A DNA stretch of 64,000 bases from Tardiphaga robiniae (GTDB taxonomy: Bacteria; Pseudomonadota; Alphaproteobacteria; Rhizobiales; Xanthobacteraceae), in the NCBI RefSeq assembly GCF_013359755.1, contig NZ_JABMCJ010000074.1, forward strand, positions 1 to 64,000, written 5' to 3'. The position numbers and the translations under genes were made by a program. The notes beneath the pieces were generated by a model. It ran no database searches and was not told where the DNA came from. It worked only from the letters and a program-made list of their open reading frames with translations. Of this stretch, positions 1 to 8,737 are shown piece by piece. How positions within the stretch are numbered: position 1 is the first letter of the stretch; the number at the start of each line of letters is the position of its first letter.

Positions 1-89
1 TGCGGCTACCCTGTCCCTCCGCCCTGGGACATTAATTTTGGTGATGGGACCGTTCGCCATGGCAGATGTGCAAGCAACCGAAAAAACAC

Positions 90-210
90 CGCATGCGGAA
101 CGCCGGGCAATCGCTCGGCGCCTCCGAAAGTCCTGATGCACTCACAATTGCGGAAGACCGCATCGCATCAGGCCCAAGGGTGCAACGGGCACCCGGCGTT
201 CCGCACGCCC
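90..210. repeat. Nested inverted repeat in intergenic DNA
   Basis: A 13-base arm at 95-107 (GCGGAACGCCGGG) is repeated in inverse at 192-204, and an inner pair, CCTGATGC at 132-139 and GCATCAGG at 165-172, is nested inside. The transcript could fold into a long hairpin. Bases 1-511 hold no gene I can support; the ORFs there are short and overlap this structure. The pattern fits the dispersed intergenic palindromes of Bradyrhizobium and Rhodopseudomonas, but I cannot count copies here. Confidence 0.6.
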
Positions 211-298
211 TCTCACAGGGGGCCGGGAATGCAAACCACGACGGCGCCCCCGCGCCGCAAACAATGGGGGTGATGACGCATGTCTGAAGATCCCACGC

Positions 299-441
299 AC
301 GTCATTCCGGGGCGCGGCCGGCGCTTGCCGGACGCGAGCCCGGAATCCCGACATGGGAGGCTCAGATAGCGCTAGGCCATGTCGGGATTCCGGGTTCACG
401 CTTGCCGCCTTCGGCGTCGCGCGCGCCCCGGAATGACGAGA
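299..441. repeat. Long inverted repeat (REP/MITE-like)
   Basis: The left end (about 301-318, GTCATTCCGGGGCGCG) is the reverse complement of the right end (about 422-438, CGCGCCCCGGAATGAC). An inner pair, GGAATCCCGACATG at 341-354 and CATGTCGGGATTCC at 378-391, extends the pairing. The whole unit can form one hairpin of about 140 bases, 70 bases ahead of the transglycosylase start. It has no ORF, so if mobile it would depend on a transposase elsewhere. Confidence 0.65.
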
Positions 442-511
442 ACAAGGCGCGCCGTTGTTCGGACACACCGGTCATGCCACACTCCGGTATCGCCAACCCA
501 ACAGGTTTTTC

Positions 512-1339
512 ATGACCAATCGTATCACCGCCATTGCCATTGCCGCTGTGTCCTTCGTCTCGGTTGCGCTGACGGCCACATCCTCGCAGGCCGCCAAATG
601 CGGCGGCGACTTCCAGGGTTTCATCGCGGCCATGTCGCAGGAGGCCGCCGCCGCCGGCGTGTCGCAGGGCGTGATCTCGCAGGCCTTTGCCGGCGTGACG
701 CAGGACCCCGCGGTGCTGTCGTTCGATCGCCGCCAGCGCGGCACCTTCAACAAGAGTTTCGAGCAATATGTCTCGACCCGCGTCGGCCAGGGCCGTATCT
801 CCATGGGCCTGCAGATGATGCAGCGTCACGCCTCGCTGCTGTCGCGCATCGAGCAACGCTTCGGCGTGCCGCCTGAAATCGTGGTGGCGATCTGGGGCCT
901 CGAGTCGGATTTCGGCAAGGGCGATATCGGCAAGATGCCGGTGATCCGCACGCTCTCCACCATGGCGCATGACTGCCGCCGCACCGAACTGTTTCAGGGC
1001 GAGCTGATCGCGGCGCTGAAGATCCTGCAGCGCGGCGACCTGCCGCAGCGCGACCTGATCGGCGCCTATGCCGGCGAGCTCGGCCAGACGCAGTTCCTGC
1101 CGTCGAGCTACATCAAATACGGCGTCGATTTCGACGGCAACGGCCATGTGGATCTCCGCCATTCGGTGCCGGACGTGCTGGCCTCGACCGCGAACCTCCT
1201 GAAGACCGCGGGCTTCCGGGGCGGCCAGCCTTACGGCGAAGGCACGGCGAATTTCGAGGCGATGCGCGAGTGGAACAGGGCCACGATCTATCGCAAGACC
1301 ATCGGCTATTTCGCCGATCGCCTCGCGGCCGGACGCTAG
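512..1339 (+). CDS. Lytic murein transglycosylase, MltB family
   Basis: Exported peptidoglycan-cleaving enzyme, 275 aa, predicted to cut the MurNAc-GlcNAc bond with formation of 1,6-anhydroMurNAc. Residues 1-27 form a signal peptide ending in SSQA. The SLT_2/MltB fold follows, with the catalytic glutamate in WGLESDFG (Glu131) and the conserved GELGQTQFLPS stretch near residue 190. There is no C-terminal peptidoglycan-binding domain, so it is the short form of the family. I chose ATG 512 over an in-frame start at 455 because only 512 puts the signal peptide at the N-terminus. No lipobox cysteine is seen at the cleavage site, so it is probably periplasmic rather than a lipoprotein. Confidence 0.9.
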   Translation: MTNRITAIAIAAVSFVSVALTATSSQAAKCGGDFQGFIAAMSQEAAAAGVSQGVISQAFAGVTQDPAVLSFDRRQRGTFNKSFEQYVSTRVGQGRISMGLQMMQRHASLLSRIEQRFGVPPEIVVAIWGLESDFGKGDIGKMPVIRTLSTMAHDCRRTELFQGELIAALKILQRGDLPQRDLIGAYAGELGQTQFLPSSYIKYGVDFDGNGHVDLRHSVPDVLASTANLLKTAGFRGGQPYGEGTANFEAMREWNRATIYRKTIGYFADRLAAGR

Positions 1340-1608
1340 GCGAGGGGCGATAGGCAAGGCGAGGGCGCGCGCGGTTTTAAACTTTTGTTAAGCCGCGCGG
1401 CCGCCGGGCGAACTTTGGGAACCCCGATGGTGAAAGTCGGATTAACTCATTCCCTTTCACTCTTTCAAAACCACACTGGGGATTATCCGCCGCGAGTCAG
1501 ATTCCGTTAAGCGTCGCCGACGCATTTTACCACCTGCTGGGAACGAGTGGTGAGAGTGATGGCGGGGATCGACAGCAGCGCGCAGAAGCGCGACGCACAA
1601 CGTGGCGG

Positions 1609-2847
1609 GTGCCGCCGATGTTGAACGTCGGCACGCTGTTCACGGTGTTCACCGTCAACTTTTTGGCCCTCGGCGTGGTCTGGGCCTATGTGGCCACCAG
1701 CTATCCCAATCTGCACGCCGCGCGTTACTGGACAGCCGCCGCGTTCGCCGCGGCGCTCGGCAACAGCATCTCGGTGCTGCGCGGCGTCGGCGTCGATCCG
1801 CTGATCGCCATCCTGCTGGGCAACGGCCTGCTGCTGCTGGCCACCAGCCTCGCCGCCATCGGCATGAATCAGTTTTACGGCCGCCCAGCGGGCTGGCGCG
1901 CGCAAGCCGTCGTCATCGCCGCCAGCCTGGCCGGCCTGCTGCTGTTCACGCTGTGGCACGACAACATGACGATGCGGGTGCTGATCTATTCCGCCGGCCA
2001 GTCGGTCACCGTTGTCATGACCGTGCCGCTGCTGTTGTCGCGCAAGGATGGCGGCGGCAATGCCGGCGCCCGTCTCGCCGGCTGGCTCGCCATCACGCTC
2101 GTTGCTGCGCATGCCGTGCGTTCGGCCGCGGCGCTGGCGAATATCGGCGGCAATATGACCTTTGCCGATTTCAACAATCTCCAGGCCATGATGGTGCTGG
2201 TGCTGGTGTTCCTGGCGATGTCGTGGAATTTCGGATTCCTCCTGATGGCCATCGATCGCCTGCGCGGCGAAGTTGCCGAACTCGCACTGGTCGACGATCT
2301 CACCGGCGTCGCCAATCGTCGTCATCTGGTGCAGCGCCTCACCGAGGAATGCGCGCTGGCGCGTCGCACGCAAAAGCCGTTCGCGCTGCTGGCGATCGAT
2401 CTCGACGGCTTCAAGGAAATCAATGACGGCCACGGCCACGCGGCCGGCGACGATTGCCTGCGTCACTTCACGCTGATGACCCAGAGCAAACTCCGCCCCG
2501 GCGATCTGCTCGCGCGTTCCGGCGGCGACGAGTTCAGCATCATCCTGCCGGCGACGACGCTGCATGAAGCGGCAAACATCGCGCGCCGCATTCTGGATGT
2601 GTGCCGCATCGACGCCGCGGGCTGTGCGCCCGGCGAGATTCCGATTGCGGCGTCCATCGGCGTGGCGCAGTGGCACCCGCAGGTCGGGCAATATCCGGAG
2701 CGACTGATCGCGGCTGCCGACCAGGCGCTCTATGCCGCCAAGAACGACGGCAAGAACCGCTTCGCCCTATGCGATCTCGAAGCGCCGTCGATGGTGCCGG
2801 CTCTCAACATGGACGAAGCCATCGACCGCGCCCGCAAGCTGGCCTGA
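1609..2847 (+). CDS. Membrane-bound diguanylate cyclase (GGDEF)
   Basis: Predicted to make cyclic di-GMP from two GTP. Residues 1-210 hold about six hydrophobic segments forming a membrane sensor of unrecognised type. A GGDEF domain follows (about 225-390) with an intact active site, SGGDEF at residues 304-309. An allosteric inhibition motif, RPGD, sits five residues before it, so product inhibition is expected. No EAL domain is present. GTG 1609 is taken as start; ATG 1618, three codons on, is equally possible. The ligand sensed is unknown. A second membrane cyclase lies at 33398 and possibly a third at the window end. Confidence 0.9.
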   Translation: MPPMLNVGTLFTVFTVNFLALGVVWAYVATSYPNLHAARYWTAAAFAAALGNSISVLRGVGVDPLIAILLGNGLLLLATSLAAIGMNQFYGRPAGWRAQAVVIAASLAGLLLFTLWHDNMTMRVLIYSAGQSVTVVMTVPLLLSRKDGGGNAGARLAGWLAITLVAAHAVRSAAALANIGGNMTFADFNNLQAMMVLVLVFLAMSWNFGFLLMAIDRLRGEVAELALVDDLTGVANRRHLVQRLTEECALARRTQKPFALLAIDLDGFKEINDGHGHAAGDDCLRHFTLMTQSKLRPGDLLARSGGDEFSIILPATTLHEAANIARRILDVCRIDAAGCAPGEIPIAASIGVAQWHPQVGQYPERLIAAADQALYAAKNDGKNRFALCDLEAPSMVPALNMDEAIDRARKLA

Positions 2848-2851
2848 TCGC

Positions 2852-3364
2852 TCAGTTCATCGTCTTGTCGTGGGTGATGTCGATGATCGCGCCGGGCAGG
2901 CGGACGGGGCGCCCATGTCCGTCCAGCGTGCAACTGCCGCGCGCGAGAACCCAACTGATCCGGTCGTTCTTGATCAGGCGACACTCGCACTCAAAGATGC
3001 CGCCTGATCGCATCGCGGCCGCGACCGCCGCGTGCACCCGGTCAACGTCATCGGGATGGACCGCTGCGAGATAGGCCATGTTCGGCAGACCGCGCGCGGC
3101 CGTTTCGGGATCGACATTGAAGAAGCGGGCAGCCCCGGCATCGAGATAGTTGCGGTCGTTGCTGATGTCCCAGTCCCAGAAACCTGCGATCAGTTCACGT
3201 GCGGCGAGCCGGCGCGGCATCGGCATCTCGAACGCGTCGTCCTCGGCCGTGGTCTGGTAGGCCTCTGCTGCCGCGAGCCGCAGGATGTAGGAGAGAAATT
3301 CGTGCTTCCGCTCCCGGGCGAAGCTTGCAATATCGAGGCACACGTCACCCAAGGGTCGTCGCAT
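2852..3364 (-). CDS. Stand-alone PAS domain protein
   Basis: A 170-aa protein that is mostly one PAS fold of the PAS_3 type: GFWDWDIS near residue 62, then HPDDVDRV near 104, then a strand ending in GAIIDITHDK. It has no kinase, GGDEF or HTH output domain, so it must act through a partner. It converges with the diguanylate cyclase gene, 4 bases from its stop. Single PAS proteins with this FWDWD pattern are common in rhizobia beside signalling genes. Function is not assigned beyond sensing or protein-protein contact. Confidence 0.75.
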   Translation of the reverse strand: MRRPLGDVCLDIASFARERKHEFLSYILRLAAAEAYQTTAEDDAFEMPMPRRLAARELIAGFWDWDISNDRNYLDAGAARFFNVDPETAARGLPNMAYLAAVHPDDVDRVHAAVAAAMRSGGIFECECRLIKNDRISWVLARGSCTLDGHGRPVRLPGAIIDITHDKTMN

Positions 3365-3492
3365 CGCTCATCCCCACCCGTTCCCGGCGGGGGCAGAATA
3401 TAGCGGGCTCCTTGCAATTCAACCGGTGGTTGGAGAATTTCTGCGCGGCAAATATGGGGATCGCGGTGGATCGCCCGATGAGGCGTGACGCG

Positions 3493-4056
3493 ATGCCGCT
3501 TGCAGAGTTGGCGCGTGTCCCCCATGTCATGGCCATGATGAGCACAGGTCAATCAACCACTTACGACGCCGGCCGCCCACGCAAACCGGCGTCCGCGCAT
3601 GGTCCGATCATCGATCAGGATGGTTTTGAGGTTCGGCCCGAGCAACTTCGGCCGGATGTGCAGGGCTTTCGGTTCGACTTCGGAGCGGGCGCCAATCCGT
3701 TTGCAAATCTCACGCGCGAGCAACGGCTGGCGCGGCTGGATGCGCTGGCGAAACTGCTCGACGTCGCCTTCATCGTACCGGGCACCAAGATCCGCTACGG
3801 CATCGATGGTCTGATCGGCTTGATTCCGATCGTGGGCGACATCATCACCACGGCGATCTCGCTATGGGTGGTGCGCGAGGCACGGGCGCTCGGCGCGCCG
3901 TGGCATCTCACGGCGCGGATGCTGGGCAATGTTGCGGTGGACGGTGCTGTCGGCATCGTGCCCTTTATCGGCGATGCGTTCGACGTGATGTTCCGGGCCA
4001 ATGTCCGCAACGTCAGAATGCTGCGCAAGTGGCTCGAAAAACAGCCCAGACTCTAG
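3493..4056 (+). CDS. DUF4112 family membrane protein
   Basis: The C-terminal 110 residues match the DUF4112 pattern: LARLDALAKLLD, then GLIGLIPIVGD, a hydrophobic stretch, and a second, related VGIVPFIGDAFD motif, ending in a basic tail. The two similar (G)LIPIVGD / IVPFIGD segments probably dip into or cross the membrane. Biochemical function is unknown. The start is uncertain: in-frame ATGs lie at 3454, 3478, 3493, 3529 and 3538. I chose 3493, which has a weak AGGCG in front. Longer versions would overlap the PAS gene on the other strand. Confidence 0.75.
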   Translation: MPLAELARVPHVMAMMSTGQSTTYDAGRPRKPASAHGPIIDQDGFEVRPEQLRPDVQGFRFDFGAGANPFANLTREQRLARLDALAKLLDVAFIVPGTKIRYGIDGLIGLIPIVGDIITTAISLWVVREARALGAPWHLTARMLGNVAVDGAVGIVPFIGDAFDVMFRANVRNVRMLRKWLEKQPRL

Positions 4057-4072
4057 TTCAGAGTCCGGGCTG
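4042..4072. terminator. Hairpin between convergent genes
   Basis: CAGCCCAGACTCT pairs with AGAGTCCGGGCTG across a short loop that contains the DUF4112 stop codon. There is no clear T tract on either side. Its place between two convergent genes suggests a shared transcription end or mRNA 3' hairpin. Confidence 0.45.
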
Positions 4073-4094
4073 CGATCGTCTCAATTCGTGAAGC

Positions 4095-4379
4095 TCAAGC
4101 TGCGTCGGCGTCGTCGGTCGCAGGTTCTTCGGCGCGCACGCGGCGCTCGAGCGGGAAATCCTGGCTCTCATAGAGCGAGCGGATGCCGCTCTGGTCGAAA
4201 CGGGCTTCCTCGACCTGCAGATAGGCGCCGTTCAGCGAGTCAGCCGGCAGCTCCTCGATCGCGAACTGGACGGCGGCGGCGGCCGTATCGAAACGACGAT
4301 AGGCGAAACCGGCACGCTTTTTCTTGCGGATCGCGGCGGGGAAGAGTTCGGCTGCGGTGTTGTAGCTGAAAGCTGCCAT
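4095..4379 (-). CDS. Conserved hypothetical small protein
   Basis: A 94-aa soluble protein starting MAAFSYNTAAELFP, with a basic IRKKKRAGFAYRRF segment near residue 16 and an acidic C-terminus rich in E, D and A. No signal peptide or membrane segment. ATG 4379 is preferred over one nine codons upstream because GAGGT lies at a good distance. I do not recognise the family; proteins of this pattern occur as unnamed genes in Bradyrhizobium relatives. It is a single gene with 246 bases of empty DNA before the next gene; I see no clear site there. Confidence 0.65.
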   Translation of the reverse strand: MAAFSYNTAAELFPAAIRKKKRAGFAYRRFDTAAAAVQFAIEELPADSLNGAYLQVEEARFDQSGIRSLYESQDFPLERRVRAEEPATDDADAA

Positions 4380-4625
4380 GGTCGGGGACCTCATCTGAAT
4401 ACGCAACGAAACGACGCTTCATTCGCAATGCAGCCGATCCGGCGGCGCGCGGAACATCATTTCAGGACAGACCCCAATATAAGCACGTTTTGGCCGATTG
4501 CGACACCTGCGATACAGCATGATGAATCGCCGGCCGCGGGCGGTATTGCCGTAATAGCTTTGTGATTTAAAGAGCTTAGCGCGCGCTTAAGGCATGGGCA
4601 GCGGCGCGCGCGGCGCAATATTTGC

Positions 4626-5006
4626 CTATTGTCCGGTCACGTCCGGCAGCGGCACGATTTTCAGGGGGGTGGTATAGGGCTCGACCCGCAGCGCCTCAGT
4701 CGACATAAGCCCCACCTGCCGCAAAGGCGCCTGCTCCAGCGCCCCGGCCTCAGCCTTGCGCACGGCGTACTGCCAGGCCGTCAGCGTACCCTTCTGGACC
4801 AGATGCTTGGCGACGCCGCCGGCGTTCTTGGCTTCGAAAGTGGAAAGCTGGTCATCGTTAATGCCGATGATGATCTCGTCCTTGGCCGTGATCACCTTGA
4901 ACAGCGACACCTTGTCGGTCGCCAGTGCGGGGTGGGACACCAAGCTTTCGAGAATGAGACCCGCAAGGGCAATGCCGAGCAACAAACGGTTTGAACGGGT
5001 AGACAT
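4626..5006 (-). CDS. Exported hypothetical protein
   Basis: A 126-aa protein with an N-terminal signal peptide (hydrophobic LLLGIALAGLILESLV, likely cleaved after PALA near residue 29). The mature part begins TDKVSLFKVITAKDEIIIGI and has no cysteine and no recognised domain. Predicted periplasmic. It lies downstream of msrB on the same strand, but the 165-base gap with a hairpin suggests its own transcript. Function unknown. Confidence 0.6.
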   Translation of the reverse strand: MSTRSNRLLLGIALAGLILESLVSHPALATDKVSLFKVITAKDEIIIGINDDQLSTFEAKNAGGVAKHLVQKGTLTAWQYAVRKAEAGALEQAPLRQVGLMSTEALRVEPYTTPLKIVPLPDVTGQ

Positions 5007-5109
5007 CTTGGTACTTTCTTATTCTTCTTCGCAAACGTGCATACCGCTGAGGCATGTTCAAGTAACAGGCAATAGGCGAAGCCGCTTACGGACAAGTATT
5101 GGACAGAAA

Positions 5110-5143
5110 TGCCCCGCGAGACTTCGATGAGTCGCACGGGGCA
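5110..5143 (-). terminator. Hairpin after msrB
   Basis: TGCCCCGCGAGACT at 5110 pairs imperfectly with GAGTCGCACGGGGCA ending at 5143. It lies 29 bases past the msrB stop on the minus strand. There is no strong U tract, so it may act only as an mRNA 3' end structure. Confidence 0.4.
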
Positions 5144-5171
5144 CTGAAACAGTTCGATAGGGGATACGTAT

Positions 5172-5585
5172 TTATTTAGGCTGAAGTTTCAAGGCCGCAG
5201 AGTTGATGCAGTATCGCAATCCCGTGGGTCCGGGGCCGTCGTCAAACACATGTCCGAGATGACCATTGCACTTGGAGCACAGCACTTCCGTGCGGATCAT
5301 GCCGTGGGTCACATCGCGTTCTTCGTCGATATGACTTTCTCGTGAGGGCTGCGTGAAGCTCGGCCAGCCGCAGCCGGAATCGAACTTGGCATCGGACTCG
5401 AACAGTGTCTGGCCGCAGCCGGCGCAGACGAAGGTGCCCGGCGTATGGTCATGTTCGTACTCGCCGGTGAACGGACGCTCCGTCGCCTTTTCGCGCAGTA
5501 CCGCATACTGCATCGGGGTCAGTTCGCGGCGCCATTCGGCTTCGCTCTTTTCGACCTTGCCGGATGTGGTCTTGGTGTCGGTCAT
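5172..5585 (-). CDS. msrB: Peptide-methionine (R)-S-oxide reductase MsrB
   Basis: Reduces methionine-R-sulfoxide in proteins. The 137-aa protein has the full SelR fold: zinc-binding pairs CAGC and CSKC, the SGCGWPSF loop, and the catalytic cysteine in RYCINSAAL near the C-terminus. No signal peptide, so cytosolic. It follows msrA by 41 bases on the same strand and is probably co-transcribed, but msrA is exported, so the two enzymes appear to work in different compartments. Confidence 0.95.
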   Translation of the reverse strand: MTDTKTTSGKVEKSEAEWRRELTPMQYAVLREKATERPFTGEYEHDHTPGTFVCAGCGQTLFESDAKFDSGCGWPSFTQPSRESHIDEERDVTHGMIRTEVLCSKCNGHLGHVFDDGPGPTGLRYCINSAALKLQPK

Positions 5586-5626
5586 TCTCTCTCCTTCCCG
5601 ATCGGCGATGGCTGCGAGCGCTCAGG

Positions 5627-6343
5627 TCAATTTGTGACCTTCGACGCGCTCACCAGCGTCGGCTTCTCGATATAGTTCTGGGCAAAGATCTTCTTCAGGT
5701 TCTCGACCTTCGGAATATCGTTATAGGCAATATAGGGCTGGTTCGGGTGCAGCGTCAGGTAGTCCTGATGATAAGCTTCCGCCGGATAGAAGGCTTCAAG
5801 CATGCCGAGCTTGGTGACGATCGGCTTCTTGTAGACCTTTGCAGCGTTGAGCTGGGCGATATAGGCTTCCGCCACTTTATTCTGCTCCGGCGTCGTCGCG
5901 AAAATTTCCGACCGATATTGCGTTCCCGAATCCGGGCCCTGGCGATTCAGCTGGGTCGGGTCATGCGCCACCGAGAAATAAATCTGCAGGATCTTGCCGT
6001 AGCTGATCTTTTGCGGGTCGTATTTGATCTCGACCGCTTCGGCGTGCCCGGTCGAGCCGGTGCTGACCGCGGTGTAATTGGCCGAGCTCTTGGAGCCGCC
6101 GGCATAGCCGGACACAGCGTTGACGACGCCTGCCGTGTGCTGGAATACGCCCTGGACGCCCCAGAAGCACCCACCCGCAATCACCGCAGTCTGAATGCCG
6201 GTCGCGGCCGGCGTATCCGCCGCGGGTGCGGGAATGATGACAGCCTCTTCGGCGGCAAAAGTAGGAGCCACGAGGGCGGTCGAAATCGCCAATGCGCCGG
6301 CAAAGGCGCAGAGCGAGAGGCGGCTGAACAGGGAGCGGCGCAT
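5627..6343 (-). CDS. msrA: Exported peptide-methionine (S)-S-oxide reductase MsrA
   Basis: Reduces methionine-S-sulfoxide. A signal peptide (residues 1-30, ending PTFAA) precedes the MsrA domain, whose catalytic cysteine is in GGCFWGVQ near residue 55. The family core SGYAGG, STGSTGHAEAVE and YHQDYL is present. The mature protein holds only this one cysteine, so the usual resolving cysteines are missing; regeneration would need an outside thiol or a periplasmic thioredoxin-like donor. Likely first gene of an msrA-msrB operon for oxidant repair. Confidence 0.93.
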   Translation of the reverse strand: MRRSLFSRLSLCAFAGALAISTALVAPTFAAEEAVIIPAPAADTPAATGIQTAVIAGGCFWGVQGVFQHTAGVVNAVSGYAGGSKSSANYTAVSTGSTGHAEAVEIKYDPQKISYGKILQIYFSVAHDPTQLNRQGPDSGTQYRSEIFATTPEQNKVAEAYIAQLNAAKVYKKPIVTKLGMLEAFYPAEAYHQDYLTLHPNQPYIAYNDIPKVENLKKIFAQNYIEKPTLVSASKVTN

Positions 6344-6505
6344 AGCAGGTCCTCTTGGATGATCGATGGCCGGATGACCGGCAGTCTAGACCGGAGCCCG
6401 TGGTTCGCAATCGGCATTTCCGGTGGGCACATCCGAGATACGGAAGAGGGTGCCGGTTGTTACGCGATACCGGACACGAGTTCGTGAGGATCTGGATGGC
6501 AGGAA

Positions 6506-6535
6506 AAAGCCGCGGAACATGCGTCCCGCGGCTTT
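6506..6535 (-). terminator. Rho-independent terminator of the BA14K-like gene
   Basis: A perfect 10-base inverted repeat (AAAGCCGCGG / CCGCGGCTTT) with a 10-base loop. Read on the minus strand it is followed by a T run (GGCTTTTT), 25 bases past the stop of the upstream gene. Confidence 0.75.
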
Positions 6536-6559
6536 CTGATTAACTATGACGCTAACCAC

Positions 6560-6949
6560 TTACGGGCAGGGATAACGATTGCCGTCGTTGTTCAGATAAG
6601 TGCCTGACGCCGGATCGTAGGAACGATAGCGCTGCGCGCAATAGGCTGCGTTCTGCTGGGCTGCCGCGTTGGCCTGGCTGGCCGCAATCGCGCCGCCGAT
6701 GATGGCGCCCGCTGCGAGGCCGCCGACGACGGCGCCAGCGCTGGGTCCGCGGCGATAGTAGCCGGGACCGTAGCCGTAGCGTGGGCCATAACCGTAGCGG
6801 CGATAATACTGCACGTTCTCGGTGGCCGACGGTACGGCACTGGCGAGGCCGGGCTGACTAAGCAGGGGCGCAGATGTTGCCGGCGCCGAAAACGCCAGCG
6901 CGCTTGCGCCGATCATCGTAGCCATCGTCAAGATTTTCGCGGGATGCAT
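6560..6949 (-). CDS. BA14K-like exported protein with glycine zipper
   Basis: A 129-aa exported protein. A signal peptide (about residues 1-26) is followed by a tyrosine/glycine-rich stretch (YYRRYGYGPRYGYGPGYYRR) and a glycine-zipper hydrophobic segment, GAVVGGLAAGAIIGGAIAA. The C-terminus carries the motif typical of BA14K proteins, CAQRYRSYDPASGTYL with a closing YPCP. BA14K proteins of Brucella are immunoreactive and lectin-like, but the molecular job is not known. ATG 6949 was chosen because it starts the signal peptide directly; an upstream in-frame start at 6997 would add 16 polar residues. Confidence 0.8.
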   Translation of the reverse strand: MHPAKILTMATMIGASALAFSAPATSAPLLSQPGLASAVPSATENVQYYRRYGYGPRYGYGPGYYRRGPSAGAVVGGLAAGAIIGGAIAASQANAAAQQNAAYCAQRYRSYDPASGTYLNNDGNRYPCP

Positions 6950-7066
6950 ATCGAGCTCCTTATTAAGCGTAAGTGGCCGAAACGTTCGGGCGGGCATCTT
7001 GTTCCACGATGCCTAGGAGCCAGACGCGTCAGATCAGCGCATGCGATTGATTGCAAAATACGCGCG

Positions 7067-8176
7067 TTAAACCACGATGCTCAAGCGCTTCGCGGCGCGG
7101 GTGATGCCGGTGTAGAGCCAGCGGGCGCGGCTCTCCTGAAATGCAAAGCTCTCGTCGAACAGAACGACGTCGTCCCATTGCGAGCCCTGGCTTTTGTGCA
7201 CGGTCAGCACGTAGCCATAGTCGAATTCGTCGTAAGGCTTGCGTTGCTCCCACGGCAGCGTCTCAACACCGCCCGAGAAACAGTCCGCGCGCACAGATAC
7301 CTTGGTGACCTTGCCGCCAAAATCCTCATCCGGCGAAATTCGCATGGTGATGATCTGCGACTTCGAGGCAGCGCGCGCCTTCACGCGCCACAGACCGCCG
7401 TTGAACAGCACCTTCTTGCGGTTGTTGCGCAGGCAGACCAGCTTGTCATTGGCCACCGGCAGCAGGTCCTCGATGCCAAGTTTCTGCCGGACACGCATAT
7501 TGTAGGCGCGGCGCGTGTTGTTGCGGCCAACCAGTACCTGATCGGCGGACATCACGCGATCCGGATCGAGTGCCTTGCGCGACACGATTTCGCTCAGGCC
7601 ATATTGCCCGGGCTGCAGCGACCGCCCCTCGCGGACATCCATCGACATGCGCACGATCGGATCGTGCTCGGCCTGGCGATGCACTTCGGTCAGCATCACG
7701 TCGGGCTCGGTCTCGGTGAAGAAGCCGCCACCCTGGATCGGCGGCAACTGCGCGGGATCGCCGAGCACCAGCAGAGGGCAATCGAATGACAGCAGGTCGC
7801 GGCCAAGCTCGGCGTCGACCATCGAACATTCGTCGATCACGATCAGCTTGGCCTTGGAGGCTGGCGCGTCGTCCCACAGTTCGAAATTCGGCTGCTCCTC
7901 GCCGCTCTCACGGGCGCGATAGATCAGTGAGTGAATCGTGGAGGCGCCGTCGCAGCCCTTGTTGCGCATCACCAGCGCCGCCTTACCGGTAAAGGCTGCG
8001 AATTTCACCTCGCCGTCCACATTGTCGGCGACGTGCCGCGCCAATGTCGTCTTGCCGGTACCGGCAAAGCCGAACAGCCGGAACACCTGCGGTGTGCCGT
8101 TGCGGCCTGGCTTCGCCTTCAGCCAGTCGTCGACGGCTTTCAGCGCGGCATCCTGATGCGGGGTAAAGGTCGGCAT
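7067..8176 (-). CDS. RecD-like ATP-dependent DNA helicase
   Basis: A 369-aa superfamily 1 helicase. Walker A is GFAGTGKTT near residue 31, Walker B LIVIDECSMVD near 114, and the C-terminal UvrD_C_2 part carries YVLTVHKSQGSQWDDV, the motif V/VI region. The short length, without the N-terminal domain of RecD2, matches small exonuclease-V-like helicases that are common in alphaproteobacteria. ATG 8176 is preferred to 8269 because the family starts shortly before the P-loop. Single gene; it points away from the small membrane gene pair upstream. Confidence 0.88.
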   Translation of the reverse strand: MPTFTPHQDAALKAVDDWLKAKPGRNGTPQVFRLFGFAGTGKTTLARHVADNVDGEVKFAAFTGKAALVMRNKGCDGASTIHSLIYRARESGEEQPNFELWDDAPASKAKLIVIDECSMVDAELGRDLLSFDCPLLVLGDPAQLPPIQGGGFFTETEPDVMLTEVHRQAEHDPIVRMSMDVREGRSLQPGQYGLSEIVSRKALDPDRVMSADQVLVGRNNTRRAYNMRVRQKLGIEDLLPVANDKLVCLRNNRKKVLFNGGLWRVKARAASKSQIITMRISPDEDFGGKVTKVSVRADCFSGGVETLPWEQRKPYDEFDYGYVLTVHKSQGSQWDDVVLFDESFAFQESRARWLYTGITRAAKRLSIVV

Positions 8177-8350
8177 TGCGTCTCTGGAAAGCGGTGCGCA
8201 GCCATTTTGCCGCGACTCAGCGGGGAAAGCTAACCATTCAGGCGTCTGACGCAAGCCGGAGACCCCCAAGTTGTGTGCGCCAACGTGGCCGGTTGCTCAT
8301 TGTCGTTCCATGACGCAGTTATTAGGCTGCTTGAGCCCAGGGAGCCCATT

Positions 8351-8737
8351 TTGGAACGCAGACTGCTTCAGATCGCACTGGCGATTGTCGGCCTCGTGGC
8401 CATCCTGTTCGGCCTGACCGGCGTGCTGTTCGGCACCAGCCTCTCGGGCGTCAGGCTCGGCGTGACGATGGAAGGCTATGTGCGCTTCATCAAGGGTGTG
8501 CTGGTGGCGGTCGGACTGATCTACTGGTCGGCGATCCCGCAGATCGAAAAGCGCTTTGAGCGGATTTCGATCGTGACCTTCATCCTCGTGTTTGGTGCGG
8601 CTGCGCGTCTGCTGGCGGTGCTCGGTCATGGCTTTCCGACCGTGGGCCTCCTGATCAGTCTGATCGGCGAACTCGTGGTCGTCCCGATGATCTGGCTGTG
8701 GCTCCGCCATCTCGTGCGGCGGGGTGCGGTCGCATGA
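8351..8737 (+). CDS. DUF4345 family membrane protein
   Basis: A 128-aa integral membrane protein with four hydrophobic segments and the DUF4345 pattern (FGTSLSGVRLGVTMEGYVRF, then IPQIEKRFERIS, then FGAAARLLAVLGHGFP). Function unknown. I take TTG 8351 as start because AGGGAG at 8339-8344 lies 6 bases before it and the protein then begins MERRLLQIALAIVG; an open frame continues to 8273 but has no site. It overlaps the next gene by ATGA, so the two are translationally coupled. Confidence 0.75.
   Translation: MERRLLQIALAIVGLVAILFGLTGVLFGTSLSGVRLGVTMEGYVRFIKGVLVAVGLIYWSAIPQIEKRFERISIVTFILVFGAAARLLAVLGHGFPTVGLLISLIGELVVVPMIWLWLRHLVRRGAVA

Noticed and set aside
1507-2691. 394-aa minus-strand frame opposite the GGDEF gene
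   Set aside because: Low-complexity Gln/His/Arg sequence over a gene with an intact GGDEF domain.
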